Assembly: GCF_036568765.1 (NCBI RefSeq) | Contig: NZ_DATCRY010000111.1 | Location: 1 to 6,572 of the forward strand | DNA length: 6,572 nt | DNA from: GSA-30 sp036568765 | GTDB lineage: Bacteria; Pseudomonadota; Gammaproteobacteria; Xanthomonadales; Rhodanobacteraceae | Direction: 5' to 3' | Shown: positions 1-5,220 of the stretch, one piece after another | Layout: each line of letters starts with the position of its first letter | Position numbering within the stretch: position 1 is the first letter of the stretch | Notes under the pieces: model-generated | Seen by the model: only the letters and a program-made list of their open reading frames with translations | What the model was told of the DNA's origin: nothing | The model's database searches: none | Program-made: the position numbers and the translations under genes

Positions 1-45
1 ACAGTATGCTTGCCGCAGCGGCATTCGTCGCGCGGCCTGGCGATT

Positions 46-708
46 TCAGACCAGGCGAGCACCCAGCCACTGGCCGAGGTCCGCGGTCTCCTGCGGGCTG
101 ACCGCGTGCGGCATCGGATAGGTATGCCAGTCCACTTGGTAGCCCAGCGATTGCAGCAGGTCGCGCGAAGCGACGCCGCGCGTCAGCGGCACGATCGGGT
201 CCGCACTGCCGTGGCCCCAGAAAATGGGTGTGGCCGCGTTCTCGGCACTGCGCTCGGCAACAAAGGCTTCCTGCAGGGGCAGGTACGTGGATAACCCAAT
301 GATCCCGGCCAAGGGCCGACGATGACGCAGGCCGCCAGACAGTACGATCGCACCGCCTTGTGAAAAGCCGGCCAGAAAAATCCGCTCGTCCGGAATGCCC
401 CGTTCGTTTTCGCGCGCGATCAATGCCTCGAGTTCGGCCATCGAGGCTCGCATGCCTGCTTCGTCCTGGCGCATCTGCAGGTCGATACCGACGATATCGA
501 ACCAGGCGCGCATGGGCATGCCGCCATTGATGGTGACCGGGCGTACGGGCGCGTGCGGAAACACGAATCGCAGCGCCGGCCAGTGCGGCGCGACCAGCTC
601 GGGCACGATCGACGCGAAGTCGTGGCCGTCGGCGCCGAGCCCGTGCAGCCAGAGAATGCTGTAGCGCGGCTGGGCCGCGGTTTCGTGTTCGACGGTCGGC
701 AAGGTCAT
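46..708 (-). CDS. Carboxylesterase/phospholipase family alpha/beta-hydrolase
   Basis: A 220-residue serine hydrolase expected to cleave short carboxylic esters or lysophospholipids in the cytoplasm; no signal peptide is visible. The order of motifs is that of the bacterial carboxylesterase II / acyl-protein-thioesterase-like family: an oxyanion-loop LHGLGADGHDF (21-31), PHAPVRPVTINGG (51-63), MRAWFDI (66-72), the nucleophile elbow GFSQGG with Ser116, then Asp170 in GSADPIVP and His201 in YPMPHAVSPQE. The whole catalytic triad is present, and length and layout match the Pseudomonas esterase II type (about 218 residues), so the gene looks intact. The Met at 708 places the first strand (YSILWLHG) at the usual distance from the N-terminus, although the bases before it show only a weak GAG as ribosome binding site. 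It is transcribed away from the S9 peptidase and has no partner gene in the window. The natural substrate cannot be read from the sequence. Confidence 0.93.
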   Translation of the reverse strand: MTLPTVEHETAAQPRYSILWLHGLGADGHDFASIVPELVAPHWPALRFVFPHAPVRPVTINGGMPMRAWFDIVGIDLQMRQDEAGMRASMAELEALIARENERGIPDERIFLAGFSQGGAIVLSGGLRHRRPLAGIIGLSTYLPLQEAFVAERSAENAATPIFWGHGSADPIVPLTRGVASRDLLQSLGYQVDWHTYPMPHAVSPQETADLGQWLGARLV

Positions 709-847
709 GGGGGACTCGTTGGCGGACGGTGGCTGATATGACCCGAGGGGAAGCGGGCGTTATGCATCGGCATCCATGATGGCACCGGACGACAAACCGG
801 CGAAGGTTACCTGCAACCGTGCCGGTAAGAAAACCAACCCTTGGCGC

Positions 848-875
848 TTGCGGCAGGGCCTGCCTTGGCTATGCT
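848..875 (+). promoter_or_regulatory. Weak candidate promoter for the S9 peptidase gene
   Basis: TTGCGG (848-853) and TATGCT (870-875) are separated by 16 bp and would start transcription about 20 nt before the ATG at 903. The -35 matches the consensus poorly and the -10 moderately. It is the best candidate I can see in the 194-bp divergent gap 709-902. No convincing promoter for the minus-strand esterase was found in the same gap. Confidence 0.3.
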
Positions 876-892
876 GACGGGTTTTGGACTTT

Positions 893-896
893 GGAG
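893..896 (+). promoter_or_regulatory. Ribosome binding site that decides the S9 peptidase start
   Basis: GGAG lies 6 nt before the ATG at 903. The in-frame ATG at 819 has no comparable site and would place 28 residues without signal-peptide character (including WTLEHT) ahead of an obvious signal sequence. Both facts favour 903. Confidence 0.7.
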
Positions 897-902
897 CACA
901 CC

Positions 903-3335
903 ATGCGCCGTACGTTCGTCGCCGGCCTGGCCGCCCTGGCCGTGTTGCCACAGGCTTTCGCGCAGGCTCCGGCCGGCAGCTCGCTGGACATGGAGACCAT
1001 CATGGCCAATCCGGACTGGATCGGTGCAGCGGTGGAGCAACCTTACTGGAGCGCCGACGGGCGTTCGATCTATTACGCGCTTAAGCGTGACGACAGCAAG
1101 GTGCGCGATCTGTATCGGGTCGATATCGCCAGCGGTCGCTCGGACAAGCTCGATGCCGCCGGCCAGGTCCAGGCCGATGGCCCCTCGGTGTTCGACCGCG
1201 CCCATCGCCATGCGGCTTTTATCCGCCACGGCGATGTGTTCCTGGTCGATCTTGCCAACGGTCGCCGCGTGCAGGTCACGCGTACGCCGGAAATCGAATC
1301 GGCACTGCGCTTTTCCAGCGACGGTCGTGCCTTGCAGTTTCGCCAGGCCAATCTGTGGTTCAGTTACGACATCGCCGCCGGCGTGGTGGCGCCTGCGGCG
1401 CAGCTGAAATTCGCCGACGATCCGAAGGACAAGGACAAGAAGATCGACGACCTGGGCGCCGACCAATTGCGCCTGTTCAAGTCCCTGCGCCAGATCAAGG
1501 CGGATAAAGACGGGCTGCGCGAGCACGACGATGCGCTCGCGGCCGTCGATTCCAGCCGCGTGCCCGAGCCGATCTACCTGGGCGACAAAGCCGATCTGGT
1601 CGACACCGAACTGTCGCCGGACGGGCGCTGGATGCTGTTGGTCACCCAACCGGAGAACGTCGACGAAGGCAAGAAGCCGCAAGTAACCCACTACGTGACC
1701 GATTCGGGCTATGCCACCCAGCAAGACACGCGCGTTTATGTCGGCCGCAACGACCCGACGCCGCAATCGCTGCTGCTGGTCGACCTGGCTCAGCACAAGA
1801 GCTACCCGTTGTCGCTCGACGGCCTGCCTGGCATCAAGGACGACCCGCTCAAGATCTTGCGAGCCAAGGCGGTCGCCGCATTGGAAAAGGACGGCAAGAC
1901 CGATCGCGCCAAGGCGCTCAAGGCGCCGGACGAACGTGCGGTGCGAATCATTTCCGACGCCGACGACGGCGGTGGCGGCGGCATCGTATGGAGCGACGAC
2001 GGCAGCAACCTGGCCATCCAGTTGCGCGCGATCGACAACAAGGATCGCTGGATCGCCAGCGTCGATTTCGACAAGCACGCGCTGGTCAATCAGCATCGCT
2101 TGCACGACGAGGCGTGGATCAACTGGAACTTCAACGATTTCGGCTGGCTCAAGGACAACCGCACGCTCTGGTACCTGAGCGAGGAAACCGGTTATTCGCA
2201 GCTGTACACCAAGCTGCCGGGCGGCAAGCCGCGTGCGCTGACCGAAGGCAAGTTCGAAGTCAGTCATCCGCAACTGAGCGACGACGGCCAGTGGTTCTAT
2301 GTGCGCACCAATAAGGCCGCGCCATACAGCTACGACGTCTATCGCCTGCCGACAGCGGGCGGCGAGCTGACCCGCCTCACGCAGTACCAGGGCATGGACG
2401 ATTTCCTGCTCTCGCCGGACGGCAAGCAACTGGCCGTGGTGCACTCCGCGCCCTACGTGCTGGCGCAGCTGGCAGTGCAGGACGCTGCCGGAGGTGCGCC
2501 GCGCGAGCTGACCGATACGATGAAGCCTGCCTTCACCGCGCATGCCTGGATCGCACCGCAGATTATCCAGGTGCCTTCTTCGCATGGCGCCGGAAACATC
2601 TGGGCCAAGTATTACGGTCCGGCGAATCCGGATGAGGCCAAGGGGCGTCCGGCGGTGATCTTCGTGCACGGTGCGGGCTACCTGCAGAACGTCACGCTGT
2701 CATGGTCGAACTACTTCCGCGAGCAGATGTTCCACAACTTGCTGGTGCAGCAGGGCTACGTCGTTCTGGATATGGATTACCGCGCTTCCGAAGGCTATGG
2801 CCGCAGTTGGCGCACGGCGATCTACCGCCAGATGGGCCATCCCGAACTGGAAGACCTGCTCGACGGCAAGGCCTGGCTGGTCAAGCAGCACGGTATCGAC
2901 GGCAAGCGCGTGGGCATCTACGGCGGCAGCTACGGCGGCTTCATGACCGAGATGGCGCTGCTGCGCGCGCCAGGCGAATTCGCCGCCGGCGCTGCGCTGC
3001 GTCCCGTCAGCGACTGGCGCCTGTACAACCATGAATACACTTCCGACATCCTCAACGATCCACAACTCGACCCGGAGAGCTATCGCGTCAGCTCGCCGAT
3101 CGAATACGCCGACCAGCTGAAGGACCCGCTGCTGATCCAGCACGGCCTGATCGACGACAACGTGCTGGCGGAGGATTCCGTGCGCATGTACCAGCGCTTC
3201 ATCGAGCTGCACAAGAAGAACTTCTGGATCTCGCTGTACCCGATGGAGCGGCACGGCTTCGTGCATCCGGATTCATGGTACGACGAGTATCGGCGTATCG
3301 ATGAATTGTTCGAGACGTATGTGAAATCGAAGTAA
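903..3335 (+). CDS. Secreted S9-family (prolyl oligopeptidase/DPP-like) serine peptidase
   Basis: An 810-residue exported peptidase. Residues 1-20 (MRRTFVAGLAALAVLPQAFA) form a Sec signal peptide with a probable AFA/QA cleavage, so it acts in the periplasm or outside the cell. The middle part carries repeated short motifs such as SPDGRWMLLV, WSDDGSNLAI, LSDDGQWFYV and LSPDGKQLAV, the blades of the N-terminal beta-propeller that gates substrates. The C-terminal alpha/beta-hydrolase begins near VIFVHGAGY. It holds the nucleophile in GGSYGG (Ser676), Asp751 in HGLIDDNV and His784 in MERHGF; the spacing resembles that of dipeptidyl peptidase IV. The propeller contains a highly charged segment at about 169-213 and a lysine-rich helix-like stretch at about 319-349. 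I do not see the double-Glu motif in the context used by DPP IV to bind the free N-terminus, so whether it is a dipeptidyl aminopeptidase or an oligo/acyl-aminoacyl peptidase is open. Its likely job is degrading peptides for nutrition. It seems to be a single-gene transcription unit. Confidence 0.93.
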   Translation: MRRTFVAGLAALAVLPQAFAQAPAGSSLDMETIMANPDWIGAAVEQPYWSADGRSIYYALKRDDSKVRDLYRVDIASGRSDKLDAAGQVQADGPSVFDRAHRHAAFIRHGDVFLVDLANGRRVQVTRTPEIESALRFSSDGRALQFRQANLWFSYDIAAGVVAPAAQLKFADDPKDKDKKIDDLGADQLRLFKSLRQIKADKDGLREHDDALAAVDSSRVPEPIYLGDKADLVDTELSPDGRWMLLVTQPENVDEGKKPQVTHYVTDSGYATQQDTRVYVGRNDPTPQSLLLVDLAQHKSYPLSLDGLPGIKDDPLKILRAKAVAALEKDGKTDRAKALKAPDERAVRIISDADDGGGGGIVWSDDGSNLAIQLRAIDNKDRWIASVDFDKHALVNQHRLHDEAWINWNFNDFGWLKDNRTLWYLSEETGYSQLYTKLPGGKPRALTEGKFEVSHPQLSDDGQWFYVRTNKAAPYSYDVYRLPTAGGELTRLTQYQGMDDFLLSPDGKQLAVVHSAPYVLAQLAVQDAAGGAPRELTDTMKPAFTAHAWIAPQIIQVPSSHGAGNIWAKYYGPANPDEAKGRPAVIFVHGAGYLQNVTLSWSNYFREQMFHNLLVQQGYVVLDMDYRASEGYGRSWRTAIYRQMGHPELEDLLDGKAWLVKQHGIDGKRVGIYGGSYGGFMTEMALLRAPGEFAAGAALRPVSDWRLYNHEYTSDILNDPQLDPESYRVSSPIEYADQLKDPLLIQHGLIDDNVLAEDSVRMYQRFIELHKKNFWISLYPMERHGFVHPDSWYDEYRRIDELFETYVKSK

Positions 3336-3342
3336 GTCGTGA

Positions 3343-3399
3343 GGAGTAAGGAGTGGGGGAAGCTGTGACAGGCTCTTGCTTTTAGTCACTCCTCACTCC
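3343..3399. repeat. Inverted repeat of GGAGTGA heptamers; possible bidirectional terminator
   Basis: GGAGTAAGGAGTG (3343-3355) pairs with CACTCCTCACTCC (3387-3399) with a single mismatch, leaving a 31-nt loop. Each arm is itself about two copies of a 7-base unit: TCACTCC occurs twice in tandem at 3386-3399, and near-copies of its complement lie at 3343-3356. The repeat fills the 71-bp gap between the convergent stops of the S9 peptidase and the AraC regulator, where a shared terminator would be expected. However, neither strand has a clean T-run directly after the stem; only TTTT in the loop at 3379-3382 hints at one. It may instead be a dispersed intergenic repeat. Confidence 0.5.
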
Positions 3400-3406
3400 C
3401 CGGCTC

Positions 3407-4204
3407 TCAAGCGCTTATCGCCGCAAAATACTTCCCTGGCGGTAATCCGTAACTACGACGGAACATCGCCACGAAGGCACTGACGCTCGCATAGCCCAAT
3501 GCATCGGCAACATCCGCGACGGGTTCGCCTTCGGCCAGCCGTTCCAGCGCGCGCGAAAGACGCGCCTGCTGCCGCCATTGCGCGAAGCTGCATCCGGTTT
3601 CGCTACGAAACAGCCGCGTGACCGTGCGTGCAGACAGGCCTGCCCAGGCCGACCACTCTTCCAGGCTGCGATTGTCGCGAGGATGTTCCAGCACAGCATG
3701 CGCGATTCGCCGCAAGCGGCGATCCAGCGGCATGCTCAAGTGCAGCGGCTCGACCGGTGCGCGGCGCATTTCGTCCATCAAGACGGCCATCAAGCGTTCC
3801 TGCTCGGCATCGAGCGTGTCTTCCAGGACCCAGGTGCTGGCGCGAAAGACCAGCGCACGCAACAGATCGTTGGCGCCCAGCACGCAGGTTTCGGAGGGCA
3901 TGCCGGTGGCTGCGCGTGGAGCGACGAATACGCCCCAGCCACGCATGCTGCCGCTGATGCGGATGGTGTGCAGTTCGCCCGGTGGCATCCAGCCGACCCG
4001 GTGCGGCGGCAGGGTCCATGAGCCGCTCCGGGTCTGCACACTGAGCAGGCCGCTTTCGACGTAGAAGAACTGGCCGCGCAAATGGCTATGCCAGTCGTGT
4101 TCATCCGTCGGCATCGGTTCCGTCTTGTCCACCACGTAGGCGATCAGATCGGGGCCGTCCGCGCACTCGATGCGCCGGAAGATGGTCTCGTGCGAGGTAT
4201 TCAT
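3407..4204 (-). CDS. AraC-family transcriptional regulator with N-terminal cupin domain
   Basis: A 265-residue DNA-binding regulator. The N-terminal half is a cupin-type ligand domain with His39, His41 and Gln45 (DWHSHLRGQ), a turn at ESGLLSVQT (50-58), PPHRVGWMPPGELHT (66-80) and His79. The C-terminal half has the two helix-turn-helix units of AraC proteins: SLEEWSAWAGLSARTVTRLF (180-199) and PVADVADALGYASVSAFVAMF (228-248), closed by the typical RRSYGLPPGKYF. Length and layout resemble the NimR/YeaM-like branch of AraC regulators, which usually control a neighbouring gene, often a transporter. Here the divergent neighbour is a small unknown protein, so the target and inducer are unknown. 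The Met at 4204 is followed directly by the cupin domain; its ribosome binding site is poor. A CATAAT -10-like box on the minus strand (4226-4221) lies 16 nt from the start but has no clear -35. The gene looks intact. Confidence 0.92.
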   Translation of the reverse strand: MNTSHETIFRRIECADGPDLIAYVVDKTEPMPTDEHDWHSHLRGQFFYVESGLLSVQTRSGSWTLPPHRVGWMPPGELHTIRISGSMRGWGVFVAPRAATGMPSETCVLGANDLLRALVFRASTWVLEDTLDAEQERLMAVLMDEMRRAPVEPLHLSMPLDRRLRRIAHAVLEHPRDNRSLEEWSAWAGLSARTVTRLFRSETGCSFAQWRQQARLSRALERLAEGEPVADVADALGYASVSAFVAMFRRSYGLPPGKYFAAISA

Positions 4205-4379
4205 GTCCGGGTTACGACAAATTATGGCGTGTTAACGATATCAGGCCACCACCATCCGGGCCTATCCTTGATCGCCAACCCGCGTCCATCCCCCGCGCCC
4301 AAGCCCGTCAGCTGTTGTCACAGCCCAGCCAGCTGAAGCGTCTACGTTTCGAACCCACCCGGACGCCCTCAATGATTTC

Positions 4380-4385
4380 AAGGAG
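4380..4385 (+). promoter_or_regulatory. Strong ribosome binding site for the small hypothetical protein
   Basis: AAGGAG with a 6-nt spacer before the ATG at 4392. It is the best Shine-Dalgarno match in the window and the main argument that this short reading frame is a real gene. Confidence 0.75.
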
Positions 4386-4391
4386 ATCGGC

Positions 4392-4664
4392 ATGTTGATT
4401 TCCGCTATACCGCGCGCGCCCGCGGACGCCGCGACCGCCCTGGTCCGCTTTGTTGCACAGGCCCAGCTATTGCTCGATCCAGCCACCCCGGAGGCCTTGC
4501 GGTGCAGGGTGGAACCGGAATGGCTGGCCCTGCTGCCAACGGTTCGCGCGCTCGGACTGCTCGACCTGATGGAGATTCGCGATCCGGCCATGCGTGCCTT
4601 GGTAAACGACGAACTGACCGCTCGCCAGCGGCCGGTACGGCTCGTTGAATTAGCTGAAGTATGA
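4392..4664 (+). CDS. Small hypothetical protein, Leu/Ala-rich and lysine-free
   Basis: I do not recognise this 90-residue protein. It starts with a strong AAGGAG site and ends at TGA 4662-4664. Composition is rich in Leu, Ala, Arg and Glu, with a single Cys (residue 38) and not one lysine. There is no signal peptide, no membrane segment long and hydrophobic enough to be sure of, and no known motif. The sequence (for example AALVRFVAQAQLLL-like and LLPTVRALGLLDLMEIRDPAMRALV-like stretches) suggests several amphipathic helices, so a small helical, possibly dimeric or partner-binding protein is plausible. It lies between two regulators: divergent from the AraC gene across 187 bp and 74 bp upstream of the preferred marR start, which has its own promoter. 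It could be a target of the AraC protein, but that is inferred from position only. The opposite-strand frames over it are weaker candidates because they lack a ribosome binding site. Confidence 0.72.
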   Translation: MLISAIPRAPADAATALVRFVAQAQLLLDPATPEALRCRVEPEWLALLPTVRALGLLDLMEIRDPAMRALVNDELTARQRPVRLVELAEV

Positions 4665-4691
4665 ACATTAGCTAGAGCAAAGACTGTCGCC

Positions 4692-4717
4692 AATATATTT
4701 GCCTTGACAAATATATT
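4692..4717. promoter_or_regulatory. Perfect palindrome over the -35 box: probable MarR operator
   Basis: AATATATTTG (4692-4701) and CAAATATATT (4708-4717) are exact reverse complements separated by 6 nt (CCTTGA). The site is very AT-rich against its GC-rich surroundings, and its right half covers the -35 hexamer TTGACA (4704-4709). Dimeric MarR proteins bind palindromes of about this size, and occupation here would block RNA polymerase. Autorepression by the MarR protein encoded 22 bp downstream is therefore the simplest reading, but it is inferred. Confidence 0.72.
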
Positions 4718-4731
4718 TTCGGCAATATTAT
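4704..4731 (+). promoter_or_regulatory. Near-consensus sigma70 promoter of the marR-efflux operon
   Basis: A perfect TTGACA -35 (4704-4709), a 16-bp spacer and TATTAT as -10 (4726-4731, five of six consensus bases). The expected transcription start is about 7-8 nt downstream, at or next to A4739, which is the first base of an in-frame ATG. The -10 box overlaps the other candidate ATG at 4730, so that codon would not be in the mRNA. Confidence 0.75.
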
Positions 4732-4738
4732 GTGCGGC

Positions 4739-5197
4739 ATGGAAAAGAAGTTCGCCCCCGCGCATCCTGTTAACGAGAACCTCGGTGTCCTGCTTGGGCT
4801 GGTCCGCGGCGAAATCGTCCGCGACATCGAGTCGGAAATGACCGCTCTGGGGATGGACCTGAAGTTCAACCAGTTCCTGATCCTCAAGCGCTTGGCCCGG
4901 CTCGGCCCGATGTCAGCCACTGAGCTGGCCCGGGCGGTAGAGCTGGATGCCGGCGCGATGACGCGCCAGCTCGACCAGCTTGAAAAGAAGGGTTACCTCC
5001 GGCGCTGCCCGCACGAGCAGGATCGCCGAGCTTTGCGTATCGAACTGACCGAAGCCGGTGCGGCTGTCTGGGGACAGTTATCCGACTGCAACGACCGCGT
5101 GCTGGCTGCGGCGCAGCGCAGCCTGACCGATCTGGAAAAGAACCAACTGCACGAATACCTGGCGCGCGTACTGCACGCGCTCCGCGACAAGACTTGA
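4739..5197 (+). CDS. MarR-family transcriptional repressor (EmrR-like), probably leaderless
   Basis: A 152-residue winged-helix repressor. The DNA-binding core is easy to see: KFNQFLILKRLARLGPMSATELARAVELD (42-70), the recognition helix in AGAMTRQLDQLEKKGYLRR (71-89) and the wing with the family's D-R-R signature (HEQDRRALRIELTEAG, 92-107). Flanking helices form the dimer interface. Two Cys (90 and 117) are present, but nothing shows a redox role. The in-frame ATG at 4730 would add MCG, but it overlaps the -10 box, so I prefer the ATG at 4739; neither has a ribosome binding site, which suits a leaderless message. The efflux gene begins 23 nt after the stop, so the two are almost certainly one operon. 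By analogy with EmrR and related repressors, it should bind phenolic or hydrophobic drugs and then release the palindrome upstream. The ligand itself is not visible in the sequence. Confidence 0.9.
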   Translation: MEKKFAPAHPVNENLGVLLGLVRGEIVRDIESEMTALGMDLKFNQFLILKRLARLGPMSATELARAVELDAGAMTRQLDQLEKKGYLRRCPHEQDRRALRIELTEAGAAVWGQLSDCNDRVLAAAQRSLTDLEKNQLHEYLARVLHALRDKT

Positions 5198-5220
5198 ATC
5201 GACTATTCCGGGACACTCCC

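Noticed and set aside
1..24. A possible minus-strand start codon at 24-22 reading off the left edge
   Set aside because: Only eight codons are visible and there is no clear ribosome binding site, so a gene cannot be supported.
35..56. GCCTGG (35-40) and CCAGGC (51-56), a small hairpin around the esterase stop codon
   Set aside because: The stem is only 6 bp with a 10-nt loop and no T-run follows on the minus strand, so it is too weak to call a terminator.
807..2669. A 620-codon open frame on the minus strand opposite the S9 peptidase
   Set aside because: It is antisense to a gene with intact signal peptide, propeller and catalytic triad. Its translation is Arg/Val/Gln-rich with no motif, as expected for the shadow frame of a GC-rich gene, and no ribosome binding site stands out.
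2700..3266. A 188-codon minus-strand open frame over the peptidase catalytic domain
   Set aside because: It overlaps the Ser/Asp/His-bearing region of the real gene and has no domain features of its own.
4309..4335. Two CAGCTG palindromes 15 nt apart in the gap upstream of the small hypothetical gene
   Set aside because: Six-base palindromes are common in GC-rich DNA. Nothing ties them to a promoter, and TTGTCA at 4315-4320 has no -10 at suitable spacing.
4262..4765. A 167-codon minus-strand open frame across the small hypothetical gene and the marR promoter
   Set aside because: Composition is Ser/Arg/Ala-rich with no motif. It would run through a strong plus-strand promoter and operator, and the plus-strand frame has a far better ribosome binding site.
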